DNA of 64,000 bases from Bacillota bacterium (lineage in GTDB: Bacteria; Bacillota; Clostridia; Tissierellales; MES13). Position numbers and translations under genes: made by a program. This document shows, one piece after another, positions 9,184 to 17,779 of the stretch. Positions within the stretch are counted from its first letter, which is position 1. Every line of letters begins with the position of its first letter. The notes beneath the pieces are model-generated. The model was not told where the DNA came from. It did not search any database and was given only the letters and a program-made list of their open reading frames with translations. The stretch spans positions 1 to 64,000 of the forward strand of contig VENA01000004.1 in NCBI GenBank assembly GCA_009711785.1. Reading direction: 5' to 3'.

Positions 9184-9753
9184 TTATTTACCAAAGCTTA
9201 ATCCGCCACCAAGGGATGACCTTGATTTTGTACTTCCAGTGCGTGACTTTGTATTTATTTTAGAATTAAAGGTTTTATCATAACCGCCACCATATCTTTC
9301 ATTATCGGTACTATAATAACCCCTTGTTTTATAGGATTTATCATAAAATACTATAATGTTTCTATTAAAGGGTCTGTATATTCCATGGTAACCATTTCTA
9401 TGAACAAATTTGCGGGAAGAAACTTGAACAAAAGTTTTAGAATTTTCACCTTTATATACTAATATGTAATAATCATCATAGGTAAGCTGTATAGATTCTT
9501 TATTGCTTAAATCACTATAATATCTAGGTTTTCTTTTTTCAATAATGTATTTAGCTGTGGAAAAAACATCCATATTTGTTGTATAGACAGTAGCTTTATC
9601 TGAATAGTCATAATTTCCAGTTAAACTAGTGGTATACTTAAAGGTGTCATCTTTATTTATTGCTTTTGCAATGGAAGTAGGAAATAAAACTATAGAAAAG
9701 AAAACAACCATAACAAATATTACTAAAATGCCTGATAAATATTTACTCTTCAT
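9184..9753 (-). CDS. DUF4247-like exported/membrane protein
   Basis: A 189-aa protein with one N-terminal hydrophobic segment (about 5-29) acting as signal or anchor, then a beta-rich region (VQVSSRKFVHRNGY at about 110-124) and a basic, Gly/Ser-rich tail (SRSSLGGGLSFGK). The position beside DUF4178 and DUF350 genes and the VxVSSRxFV motif suggest DUF4247, but similarity was judged by eye. No catalytic motif is visible. The Gly/Ser tail may be flexible and lie outside the membrane. The ATG is preceded by AAGGGGG. Confidence 0.55.
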   Translation of the reverse strand: MKSKYLSGILVIFVMVVFFSIVLFPTSIAKAINKDDTFKYTTSLTGNYDYSDKATVYTTNMDVFSTAKYIIEKRKPRYYSDLSNKESIQLTYDDYYILVYKGENSKTFVQVSSRKFVHRNGYHGIYRPFNRNIIVFYDKSYKTRGYYSTDNERYGGGYDKTFNSKINTKSRTGSTKSRSSLGGGLSFGK

Positions 9754-9777
9754 TTATTAACCCCCTTTCATATTAAA

Positions 9778-10296
9778 TTAACTTCCTGGGAAAATTTCTA
9801 CATTGTAGTTTTCTACCCATCTACCTATGCTCATTTCTATATCTCCATTCCATATTTCGATTGATAATAAATTTTCACCATCTTCATCACTATATTCAAA
9901 ATAATCTACCTGTTCACCTTTAACTAGATTTAAATTACCTTGAATATCTTCAATAATAGCTTCACTTCCTTCTTGCATATAATATTTAATACCTTTATAT
10001 TCATATGTTTTTGGTGGGGTAGATATAGTACTAACTATCTTTTCAAATAAACTTATTTCTAAGTCATCATCTTGTTCTACACTTAACCAATATGTTTTTC
10101 TAGAATCCTTTAACTTATATTCAGTCCACTTCCATCCGTGGTCATTATATTTAATTAAAGCTTCAACTTCATAATCTACTTCTTCAATACTTACAATATC
10201 TCCTACTTGCATATTAAATAAATTTCTTTCTTTGGGATTGTAATTTGCATTTTTATTCGCTTTAATAACATTTTTCAACCTATTAAATATCCCCAT
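9778..10296 (-). CDS. DUF4178 domain protein
   Basis: A 172-aa soluble protein, first gene of the six-gene minus-strand operon. It contains the DUF4178 pattern: a beta-rich domain with MQVGDIVSIEEVDYEVEALI (about 29-48), WKWTEYKLKD, a DDDLEISLFEKI segment, then a second repeat-like part with YEYKGIKYYMQEGSEA. DUF4178 proteins are found in PspA/DUF350 gene sets and carry no known enzymatic function. Ribosome site AAGGAG. An upstream inverted repeat at 10324-10345 may belong to its promoter. Confidence 0.75.
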   Translation of the reverse strand: MGIFNRLKNVIKANKNANYNPKERNLFNMQVGDIVSIEEVDYEVEALIKYNDHGWKWTEYKLKDSRKTYWLSVEQDDDLEISLFEKIVSTISTPPKTYEYKGIKYYMQEGSEAIIEDIQGNLNLVKGEQVDYFEYSDEDGENLLSIEIWNGDIEMSIGRWVENYNVEIFPGS

Positions 10297-10323
10297 AAAA
10301 TCATCTCCTTAAAATCAATCACT

Positions 10324-10345
10324 CTTGTATATTTTACCATACAAG
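10324..10345. promoter_or_regulatory. Inverted repeat upstream of the DUF4178 operon
   Basis: CTTGTAT (10324-10330) and ATACAAG (10339-10345) form a 7-bp inverted repeat 28 bases upstream of the DUF4178 start, overlapping a TAAAAT that could be the minus-strand -10. It is a candidate operator or leader hairpin. Confidence 0.35.
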
Positions 10346-10509
10346 AAAATAATATGAAAGTAATGCTGGAAAAATTACAAGCTTAAGAATTGATATAAGA
10401 TTTTAATTAGTAAAAATAATATTTTTTTGTAAAAAGTATATATAAATAGTTGGATGCTAAATAATATGTTTAAAAGATATATTTATTAATAAGGATGAAA
10501 ATTAAATAT

Positions 10510-10538
10510 TTTATTAGCTTAAATACTTATGCTATAAT
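10510..10538 (+). promoter_or_regulatory. Extended -10 promoter for the flavoprotein gene
   Basis: TATAAT at 10533-10538 preceded by TGC (extended -10), with a weak TTTATT at 10510-10515 and a 17-base spacer. It lies 38 bases upstream of the flavoprotein start. Confidence 0.55.
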
Positions 10539-10575
10539 CTTTTTAAAAGGTTTAATGGATTGATTGGAGGATTAT

Positions 10576-11802
10576 ATGGAAAGTTATGATGTAATAATTA
10601 TAGGAGCAGGACCAGCAGGGTTATTTGCTGCATTATCAATAGATACAACCAATAAAAAAGTTTTAGTACTAGAAAAGAATAAAAAACCAGGAAAAAAGCT
10701 TTTATTAGCCGGAGCAGGGCAATGTAATATTACCCATAGTGGAAATGTTAGAGAATTTTTTAATCATTATGGGGATAATGGGAGATTTTTAAAAAATGCA
10801 TTCAATAATCTAAATAATAAAGATGTAATAGATTTTTTTGAAAAAAACGGACTAGATATAATAACTTATGATAGTGGTAAGGTTTTTCCAAAGAGTCTAA
10901 ATTCTGAAGATGTTTTAGAAATTTTAATTAATAAGTGTATAAAAAATAAAGTTAAAATTGAATATAATACTCCTGTTTTAGAAACTATTTCTGAAAGTGA
11001 TTATAATTTTAAAGTAAAAACTTTAAAAAAAATATATAAGGCAAAAAATTTAGTGATTGCAACAGGTGGAAAATCCTATCCTCAAACTGGTTCTTCTGGG
11101 GATGGATATAAGTTTATAAAAATGTTAAATCATAAATTAAAAAAGCCTTTAGAAGCTTTAACTTCATTAGATATTAAAGACTTTAATTTAAAAGATTTAT
11201 CAGGTATAAGTTTTGAAAAATGTAAATTTTCTTTATGGAGAAATAATAAAAAAATAGATTCTTTTAATGGGGATATATTAATAACCCATAAAGGATTATC
11301 CGGTCCTGGAATATTAAATAATTCTAGATATATGTATCCAGAGGATATTATAAAAATAAATTTTGTTAATGCGGAAAATATTGATGAATTTAGAAATCTT
11401 TTTTTAAAAGATTTAAATAAATCCGGTAAGGATATGATAAAAACACTGTTAAAAAGATATAATTTAGTTAAGAGATTTGTATCTAAAATATTAGATATAT
11501 TAAATATAAATGAAGAAAAATTGTGTTCTCAATTAACCAAAAATGAAAGAAAGGGTTTAATTAAAGCATTAACAGAATTTCCTTTTGAAATTGAAAACTT
11601 AAGTGGTTTTCATATAGCAATGGTCACAAGGGGAGGAGTATCTTTAAAAGAAATAAGCTCAAAATCATTGGAATCAAAAAAAATAAAGGGACTTTTTTTC
11701 ATAGGTGAAGTTTTAGATATAGATGGAGATACAGGGGGGTATAATATACAGGCTGCCTTTTCAACTGGAGCTTTAGCAGCAAAGAGTATAAACAAAGTTT
11801 AA
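10576..11802 (+). CDS. BaiN/HI0933-family FAD-dependent oxidoreductase
   Basis: A 408-aa flavoprotein. The N-terminal dinucleotide-binding motif IIGAGPAGLFAAL (about 7-19) holds FAD, followed by EKNKKPGKKLLLAGAGQCN, a hallmark of the HI0933/YhiN (BaiN) family. The C-terminal GDTGGYNIQAAFSTGALA closes the FAD site. The family is a general NAD(P)/FAD oxidoreductase; only some members have known bile-acid roles, so the substrate is unknown. A TTG at 10564 lies in frame, but GGAGG at 10567-10571 places initiation at the ATG of 10576. The CAT-like gene follows with a 24-base gap, so the two are probably co-transcribed. Confidence 0.86.
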   Translation: MESYDVIIIGAGPAGLFAALSIDTTNKKVLVLEKNKKPGKKLLLAGAGQCNITHSGNVREFFNHYGDNGRFLKNAFNNLNNKDVIDFFEKNGLDIITYDSGKVFPKSLNSEDVLEILINKCIKNKVKIEYNTPVLETISESDYNFKVKTLKKIYKAKNLVIATGGKSYPQTGSSGDGYKFIKMLNHKLKKPLEALTSLDIKDFNLKDLSGISFEKCKFSLWRNNKKIDSFNGDILITHKGLSGPGILNNSRYMYPEDIIKINFVNAENIDEFRNLFLKDLNKSGKDMIKTLLKRYNLVKRFVSKILDILNINEEKLCSQLTKNERKGLIKALTEFPFEIENLSGFHIAMVTRGGVSLKEISSKSLESKKIKGLFFIGEVLDIDGDTGGYNIQAAFSTGALAAKSINKV

Positions 11803-11826
11803 AAATAATTAATTATGGAGGAGTAT

Positions 11827-12456
11827 ATGAAATATATAGACATGGAAAATTGGGATAGGAAAAAACATTTTAAACATTTCAATAATTTGGACTATCCCCA
11901 TATAAATATATGTGCTAATGTAGATATTACAAGCTTTTATTCATATATAAAAATAAATGACCTTAATTTTTTTAAGAGTCTATTATATCTTGTAACAACA
12001 ACTATTAATGAAATAAAAGAATTTAGATATAGAATTAGGGATGGATTAGTAGTAGAACATGATATTGTACATCCTTCATTTACTAAAATGAATGAAGGAG
12101 ATATATTTAGCTTTTGTAAAGCTACTTACTATAAAGATTTTAAAACATTTTTAGAAGATGTAAATAGAATGATGGAAAGAAAAGAACTTGATTTAGAGGA
12201 TGAAGCAAAGGATGATCGTATATATATTACTAGTATGCCATGGGTGTCATTTACAAGTGTCACACATCCTATACATATGAATCCAGTAGATAGTATTCCT
12301 AGAATAGCTTTTGGGAAATACTTTTCAGAAAATGACAAAATACTGATGCCACTTTCAGTACAAGCACATCACGCTTTAGTTGATGGTATCCATATGGGTA
12401 AATTTTATAAAAGAGTACAGTATTTTTTGGATAATCCTAACAAATTATTAACATAA
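11827..12456 (+). CDS. Chloramphenicol acetyltransferase-like protein
   Basis: A 209-aa acyltransferase of the classical CAT fold. The active-site motif appears as HHALVDG near the C-terminus (VQAHHALVDGIHMGKF), where the second His is the catalytic base. The N-terminus (YIDMENWDRKKHFKHF) and the middle (SMPWVSFTSVTHP) fit trimeric CAT. The length equals the family norm. An ATG at 11815 precedes it, but that codon overlaps the GGAGGAG ribosome site, so 11827 is the likely start. It follows the flavoprotein in one operon, with no mobile-element context, so it may be a housekeeping acetyltransferase rather than a resistance gene. Confidence 0.82.
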   Translation: MKYIDMENWDRKKHFKHFNNLDYPHINICANVDITSFYSYIKINDLNFFKSLLYLVTTTINEIKEFRYRIRDGLVVEHDIVHPSFTKMNEGDIFSFCKATYYKDFKTFLEDVNRMMERKELDLEDEAKDDRIYITSMPWVSFTSVTHPIHMNPVDSIPRIAFGKYFSENDKILMPLSVQAHHALVDGIHMGKFYKRVQYFLDNPNKLLT

Positions 12457-12536
12457 AATATTATGAATAAAATAATATAAATATAATAAATATGTTATAG
12501 TATTAATAAGATGATATTTTGAAGGGAAGGAAATTT

Positions 12537-13337
12537 ATGGATTTTAATAAGAGTGAACTATCCATAGGAGTTTTTGATTCAGGTATGGGAGGTATAAGTG
12601 TTTTAGGGGATTTAATGAAATTAATGCCTAATGAAAACTTTATTTATTATGGGGATTCAAATAATGCTCCTTATGGTTTAAAAAGTGTAGAAGAGATAGT
12701 TAATCTATCAATTAATGTATGTGATTTTTTAATATCTAAGGGAGTTAAAGGTATAGTTATTGCCTGTAATACTGCAACAAGTGCTGCTGTTAAAATCCTT
12801 AGGAAAAAGTATAATATACCTATAATAGGTATGGAACCTGCAGTTAAACCTGCTATTAGAATGGCAAAGAACAAAAAGATAGTAGCTTTAGCAACTCCTA
12901 TAACATTAAAGGAAAAGAAATTTGAAAATTTACTAAAGAAACTTAATATAGAGGATGATATTATAAAAATACCTGCGCCTGAATTGGTTTGTATGGTTGA
13001 AAATGGAAATATTCAGGGAGAAAAGGCAAAAAAACAAATTAAAAACTATTTTAATAATGTGAATTTAGAAGAAATAGGGGCTATAGTATTAGGATGTACT
13101 CATTTTGTTTTTTTAAAAGATATTATTAAGAATGTTTTAGGCTATGACATTAAAATTGTTGATGGTAATTTAGGAACAGCTAAACATTTAAAAAATATAC
13201 TTGAAAATTCAAATATGATATATAAGAATAATGAAAATCAAAGAGTTGAAATTTATAACTCGTCAAATAACGGAAAAATGATAGAACTTTCATATAAACT
13301 ATTAGAAGTCATTATAAAACAAGATAACATAGCTTAA
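12537..13337 (+). CDS. murI: Glutamate racemase
   Basis: A 266-aa cytoplasmic enzyme that interconverts L- and D-glutamate for peptidoglycan. The two catalytic cysteines are in ACNTAT (Cys77) and LGCTHF (near residue 190); FDSGMGGISVL and YGDSNNAPYG are the substrate-binding motifs. A TTG at 12519 is in frame, but the purine-rich GAAGGGAAGG at 12521-12530 favours the ATG at 12537. It stands alone, closed by a terminator at 13340. Confidence 0.95.
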   Translation: MDFNKSELSIGVFDSGMGGISVLGDLMKLMPNENFIYYGDSNNAPYGLKSVEEIVNLSINVCDFLISKGVKGIVIACNTATSAAVKILRKKYNIPIIGMEPAVKPAIRMAKNKKIVALATPITLKEKKFENLLKKLNIEDDIIKIPAPELVCMVENGNIQGEKAKKQIKNYFNNVNLEEIGAIVLGCTHFVFLKDIIKNVLGYDIKIVDGNLGTAKHLKNILENSNMIYKNNENQRVEIYNSSNNGKMIELSYKLLEVIIKQDNIA

Positions 13338-13339
13338 AA

Positions 13340-13366
13340 AAATCCACAATATTTATTGTGGATTTA
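13340..13366 (+). terminator. Terminator after murI
   Basis: A 12-bp stem AAATCCACAATA (13340-13351) with TATTGTGGATTT (13354-13365), immediately after the stop codon. Confidence 0.75.
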
Positions 13367-13503
13367 AAAATATAATAAATAGATAGAATATTAAGAAAAA
13401 GGGTCGTGGAGTAAAAAAATAAAGATAGAACTAAAAAAGAGAAAAATAATATATTTTTAGAATTATCATACAATATAAAAAGCTATAAAAAAGGGGGAGT
13501 TTA

Positions 13504-13989
13504 ATGAATGAGCATGATAGGGAAAAGAAGCGATTAGAAAAAACTGCTATAGATTTATTTTTAACTAATTATAATAATATAGCAGAAAAAAATTATACAC
13601 TTTTAAGGCAACAAGAAATTCCTGATGCTATTATAATTGATGATGAAGGTTTTAAATTAGGTTTAGAAATCACTCATTTATTTTATGACTCTACTGAGGC
13701 TAAGATGCTTCTAGGAAGGACTGAAAATATAGAGCATAAAATAGAAGATATAAATAAACTTATTGATAGATTAAATAGATTATTAAAGAAAAAAAGATTA
13801 ATAGGTCCATCTTATATAACTAAACATCCCTGTATTTTGTTAGTAAGAAATGCCTCGCCTATTTTTCATATTTCAGATTTTAAAGAGAATATTGATAAAA
13901 TAAAAATACCTAAGGGGATATTTAAAGAAATTTGGTTACTTACAAGGGACCCTATTCGTTTTAAATGGTCTTTAATAAAACTTAGGTAA
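13504..13989 (+). CDS. Unknown protein, possible PD-(D/E)xK-like fold
   Basis: A 161-aa soluble protein that I do not recognise. After a basic N-terminal helix comes IPDAIIIDDEGFKLGLEITHLF (about 40-60), reminiscent of the PD...(D/E)x(K/T) core of restriction-like nucleases: a PD on one strand and a GLEITH on the next. A long charged helix (about 78-103) and CILLVRNASPIF follow. The usual catalytic Lys is not evident (EIT in its place), so activity is uncertain. Ribosome site GGGGGAG. It is followed by a methyltransferase gene 48 bases on, and an ncRNA or mobile context is not visible. Confidence 0.55.
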   Translation: MNEHDREKKRLEKTAIDLFLTNYNNIAEKNYTLLRQQEIPDAIIIDDEGFKLGLEITHLFYDSTEAKMLLGRTENIEHKIEDINKLIDRLNRLLKKKRLIGPSYITKHPCILLVRNASPIFHISDFKENIDKIKIPKGIFKEIWLLTRDPIRFKWSLIKLR

Positions 13990-14037
13990 AGGATTTAAAG
14001 GTATAGATTATTTTAATAATGAAATAAGGAGGCTTAT

Positions 14038-14613
14038 ATGGATAAAGAGACGTTTTTGAAACAAAGTAAAATGTTAAAAAAACAAATAGTAGATATTTCA
14101 GATATTAAATTAAAAGGAAAAACACTTGATTTAGGTGGGGGAGGAGAAGGTATAATATTACAGTTAAAAAATAATAATACTGTGGCTATTGATTTAAGTG
14201 AAGACGAACTTAAAGAAACACCAGACTATGGACTTAAGATAGTTATGGATGCTAAGGATTTAAAATTTCTAGATAATTATTTTGAAACTGTTACTGCATT
14301 TTTTTCTTTAATGTATATACCTAAAAAAGATCATAAAAAAGTATTTAAAGAAGCCTATAGGGTATTAAAAAAGAATGGTGAATTTCATATCTGGGATGTA
14401 AAAATGCCACAAAAAGAAGAAGGGAAAATAGGATTTATTGTTCCTTTAGAGGTGAAAATAAAAGAAAAAACAATAGAAACAGGTTATGGTGTATTCTGGA
14501 AAAAAGAGCAATCGATTAAGTATTATGAAGAATTAGCAAAAGAATTAGGATTTAAAGTAGAAACTAAAGAGGAATATAATGAAACATTTTATATTAAGTT
14601 AATAAAGGAGTAG
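14038..14613 (+). CDS. Class I SAM-dependent methyltransferase
   Basis: A 191-aa soluble methyltransferase. Motif I is TLDLGGGGEGIILQL (about 29-43), unusual in its run of glycines; VAIDLSEDEL supplies the acidic ribose contact and AYRVLKKNGEFHIWDV is the family's post-motif segment. It resembles the Methyltransf_11 group. The start ATG has an AAGGAGG site. The downstream LUD pseudogene begins 6 bases after its stop, implying that they once shared an operon. Substrate unknown. Confidence 0.82.
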   Translation: MDKETFLKQSKMLKKQIVDISDIKLKGKTLDLGGGGEGIILQLKNNNTVAIDLSEDELKETPDYGLKIVMDAKDLKFLDNYFETVTAFFSLMYIPKKDHKKVFKEAYRVLKKNGEFHIWDVKMPQKEEGKIGFIVPLEVKIKEKTIETGYGVFWKKEQSIKYYEELAKELGFKVETKEEYNETFYIKLIKE

Positions 14614-14618
14614 AAAAT

Positions 14619-15224
14619 TTGAAAAAGCAAGAACTTATTAAAAATTTTAAAATGAGAAATATAGACGTTGAATATTTTGATGATTTAAAGTCTGCAAAGG
14701 AAAAAATACTAAGTTTAATTTCTAAAAATTTATCAGTGGAATAGGAAATTCAAAACCATTAAAAACAATGGGAATCAGTAAAAGTCTAATTAATAGAGGT
14801 AATATTGTATATGATAAAACCTTAGCTAAGGATAAGATTCAAAGTAAAAAAAATAAAAAGTAAATCATTGTTAGCAGATTGGTATATAACAGAAAGTAAT
14901 GCAGTAAGTGAAGATGGATACATCGTAAATATAGATCATAGTGGAAATAGGGTAGCTGCGATTATTTATGGACCGTTAAATATAATAGTTGTTGTTGGAA
15001 AAAATAAAATAGTAAAAACAATAGAAGAAGCTAAAAAAAGAGCTAGAGAAAAGGCTGCACCTATGAATGCAAAAAGTGCTGGTTATAATCCACCATGTGT
15101 TACTTTTAAAAGGTGTGTAAATTGTAATAACGAAAGGGTATGTTTTAATTTTGTAATTATAGAAGGTCAATATGAAAAGGATAGAATGAAACTTTTAATA
15201 GTAAATCAAGATTTAGGGTATTAA
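14619..15224 (+). pseudogene. Broken LUD-domain (LutC/YkgG-like) protein gene
   Basis: Three pieces of one LUD-domain protein lie in order. The first (TTG 14619 to TAG 14742) reads MKKQELIKNFKMRN. The second, in another frame to TAA 14861, reads IGNSKPLKTMGISKSL and NRGNIVYDKT. The third, back in the first frame to 15224, reads LLADWYITESNAVSEDGYIV, GNRVAAIIYGP, CVNCNNERVC and ends LIVNQDLGY, all LUD signatures. One missing G near 14738 and slippage in the poly-A run near 14850 explain the breaks. An intact protein would have about 210 aa. LUD proteins take part in lactate utilisation or related redox steps. It could instead be a sequencing error in homopolymers. Confidence 0.82.
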
Positions 15225-15257
15225 TATTACTACTTAAAATTTTAAGGAGTGTAAGGA

Positions 15258-16130
15258 ATGACCAATTTAGAAAATGTAAAAACTATAATAAAAAGTTCAT
15301 ATCCCAAATTTAAAATAGAAAATATTGTCTTAGGTCATGAAGGACAAAATAATAATATATTTATAATAAATCATGAGTACATATTTAGGTTTCCTAAGTT
15401 TAAAAATGGTATAGATAATATGATAAGGGAAGATAAACTTTTAGAACGCATTAATAATTATTTAAGTATAGATATACCTAAATATAAGTTTAAATCCTTA
15501 GAAAATAAAAGGGTAGGAGAAGATTTTGTAGGCTATAAAAAAATAAGTGGTGAGCCCTTATATAAAAGTATATTTAAAGAAATAAATAATATAAGTGTTT
15601 TAGCTAAAGATCTTTCTATATTTTTAAAAGAATTACATAGTATTCCTATTAATAAATTACCTATAGAAATTGAAGTAGTAAATAATTATAAATATTGGCT
15701 TGATATGTATATGAAAATAAGAGAGAAATTATATGTATATATGAAGGAAGAGACTTGGAAAAAAATTGAGAAGCAATTCGATGAATTTTTTAAAGATAGT
15801 ATGAATTTTCAATACAAGCCCACTTTAGTACATGGAGATTTTGGACCAAGTAACATTTTATTTGATAAAGATAGAGAAAGAGTTATTGGTGTTATTGATT
15901 TTAGTGAAAGTAAAATACATGACCCAGCGGTTGATATAGCATCATTAATAGGGCCCTTTGGTTATGGAGAAGATTTCATATTAAAGCTAAGAAAGTTATA
16001 TCCACAAGTAGATTCTTATATTAAAAGAGCTAAGTTTTATGCTAGTACTTTTCCTATACAGGAAGCTCTTTTCGGTTTAGAAAATAATGATGAAAAAGCT
16101 TTTAATAATGGTATGGTTATGATTAGTTAG
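15258..16130 (+). CDS. Aminoglycoside phosphotransferase (APH(2'')-like) family protein
   Basis: A 290-aa kinase-fold protein. The catalytic loop is LVHGDFGPSNILFD (about 191-204; Asp is the base) and the Mg-binding segment is GVIDFSESKIHDPAVDIASL. The N-terminus (GHEGQNNNIFIINHEYIFRFPK) and the C-terminal IQEALFGLENNDEKAFNNG match the APH(2'') subgroup. That family phosphorylates aminoglycosides such as gentamicin, but many homologues in environmental clostridia act on unknown substrates. Length is near the family norm. Ribosome site AAGGAG. Its 3' end overlaps a convergent small membrane protein gene by 8 bases. Confidence 0.82.
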   Translation: MTNLENVKTIIKSSYPKFKIENIVLGHEGQNNNIFIINHEYIFRFPKFKNGIDNMIREDKLLERINNYLSIDIPKYKFKSLENKRVGEDFVGYKKISGEPLYKSIFKEINNISVLAKDLSIFLKELHSIPINKLPIEIEVVNNYKYWLDMYMKIREKLYVYMKEETWKKIEKQFDEFFKDSMNFQYKPTLVHGDFGPSNILFDKDRERVIGVIDFSESKIHDPAVDIASLIGPFGYGEDFILKLRKLYPQVDSYIKRAKFYASTFPIQEALFGLENNDEKAFNNGMVMIS

Positions 16131-16323
16131 AATCATTATATGATAAATCGGTAGTTGAGTTAAAATTAGCTGGCTTTAGAGATAAATATATTTCTATAAA
16201 ACTACTAGAAATTAATAATATAAATGCAAGGATTAAAAGTATTATGTTATTACTAGATTCAGATAGTATAACTAATAAACTTACAATGGTCACTAAAAAT
16301 AAAATAAAGATACATCTTTTCAT
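16123..16323 (-). CDS. Small two-TM membrane protein
   Basis: A 66-aa protein with two hydrophobic helices (about 4-20 and 27-48), a polar link (SESSNN) and a short Ser/Asn-rich tail. No family recognised. It is supported by an AAAGGGG ribosome site 8-10 bases before the ATG and by hydrophobic composition on this strand. It overlaps the APH-like gene tail-to-tail by 8 bases. Confidence 0.55.
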   Translation of the reverse strand: MKRCIFILFLVTIVSLLVILSESSNNIILLILAFILLISSSFIEIYLSLKPANFNSTTDLSYNDSN

Positions 16324-16498
16324 TTAAATCAACCCCTTTTTAATTTTAATTAACTTTTCTTAGAATATTTTTTATTTCCTTTAATTCTATACTAACAGCT
16401 AATAATTAATTTTAAGTTAAGTATTTGTAAAAAATTAATGATATAAATAGGACTATTTGTGGAAAAATATATTTACTATAAAATATAGGAGGTATATT

Positions 16499-17719
16499 AT
16501 GCAAATAGTCCATGCCACCTTTAAAAGAAATGAGGGAAATAAAGCTGTTTCATTATTAGAGGAAATGGGAGTTGATATTGAAGATTATAAACTTATAGAA
16601 TCAAAATCAGGGGATTTATTAATAATTAATCTTGTATATGGAGATATGGATGTTTTTTTAGATGGTCTTACAAGTAAATTTGATTTTGAAAACGATGATG
16701 AGAGAAGCTTAATTATATTTACACCGGATACAGTTATACCTAGAAATAAGGAGAAACTAACAAAGGCTTCTTTTAGAGCTACAAGGGAATCTTTAGTTAC
16801 ATTTGCAAACAGTAAATCTCAAGCAGATCTTGAATATATTATGCTTGTTATATTTTCTTCTGTAATAACAACTTTAGGACTTATATTAGATAATGTTGCT
16901 GTAATAGTGGGAGGTATGGTTATAGCTCCAGTTTTAGGACCAATAATAGCTATATCAATAGGGATAGTATTAGGCAAGTCTAAATTGATAAAACAAGGAT
17001 TATTAGCAGAGGTTGTTGCTATCACTATAGCAGTGGGAACTGGGGCAATATTTGGTTTAATAATTCCTAATGTAGAATTAAATAATTCTTTACTTATAAG
17101 GATGAGACCAACTTTAGCAGATGTTTTAATAGCACTTTCAGCAGGAGCAGCAGGTGCATATGTTTTAATTAAAGGAAATCTTAAATCTGGATTAGTAGGT
17201 GTAATGGTAGCAGCCTCTTTACTTCCAGTTATGGCTACAATTGGTTTAGGAGTGACTATGCCTGAAGCGACAATGATAGGTGGTTCTATTTTATTATTAG
17301 CAGGAAACTATTTAGCTTTAATTTTATCAACAATAGGAATATTTTATCTTGAGGGTTTAAAACCACAGGTTTGGTATAAACATAAGGCAGATAAGATAGT
17401 GAAAAAAAGTTTATCCTTAATTGTTGTATCGGTTATAGTACTTAGTATTCCTCTAGGATCATTAACTCTATATCAGTTTTATTATGAAAAACCAGGTGAA
17501 ATTATAACTAAAACTATTAATAGTAATCTGTTTGATATAAACTATAGAATTGAAAGAATTGAAGTAGATGAAAATAAGATTGATATTACAATTTTTTCAG
17601 ATACTGTATTAGATGAAAAAAAATTAAGAAATATTAAGAAGGATTTAAATGAAAAATTAACTAAGGAATACAAGATTAATTTTAATATAGTAAATGCTAA
17701 AAGATATTCCTATTATTAA
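16499..17719 (+). CDS. DUF389 (TIGR00341) membrane protein
   Basis: A 406-aa protein. An N-terminal soluble ferredoxin-like region (about 1-95, MQIVHATFKRNEGNKAV) precedes the DUF389 membrane core (about 105-325) with VIVGGMVIAPVLGPIIAISIG, GAIFGLIIP, LSAGAAGAYVLI and AASLLPVMATIGLG, making six or more helices. A C-terminal soluble tail follows. Function unknown, suggested to be a transporter. An in-frame TTG at 16457 exists, but AGGAGGT at 16487-16493 selects the ATG at 16499. Monocistronic by spacing. Confidence 0.88.
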   Translation: MQIVHATFKRNEGNKAVSLLEEMGVDIEDYKLIESKSGDLLIINLVYGDMDVFLDGLTSKFDFENDDERSLIIFTPDTVIPRNKEKLTKASFRATRESLVTFANSKSQADLEYIMLVIFSSVITTLGLILDNVAVIVGGMVIAPVLGPIIAISIGIVLGKSKLIKQGLLAEVVAITIAVGTGAIFGLIIPNVELNNSLLIRMRPTLADVLIALSAGAAGAYVLIKGNLKSGLVGVMVAASLLPVMATIGLGVTMPEATMIGGSILLLAGNYLALILSTIGIFYLEGLKPQVWYKHKADKIVKKSLSLIVVSVIVLSIPLGSLTLYQFYYEKPGEIITKTINSNLFDINYRIERIEVDENKIDITIFSDTVLDEKKLRNIKKDLNEKLTKEYKINFNIVNAKRYSYY

Positions 17720-17779
17720 TGTTTAGTATAGAAAAATTAGAGTATATTAATAATAGGCCAAATTAGAAGGGATGTTTTT

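Noticed and set aside
13504..14613. Restriction-modification pair (nuclease-like gene plus methyltransferase)
   Set aside because: The methyltransferase lacks DNA-methyltransferase motifs such as DPPY or a PC catalytic loop and looks like a small-molecule enzyme; the nuclease fold itself is unproved.
11827..16130. Acquired antibiotic resistance island
   Set aside because: No transposon, integron or repeat surrounds the CAT-like and APH-like genes, and base composition matches the neighbours.
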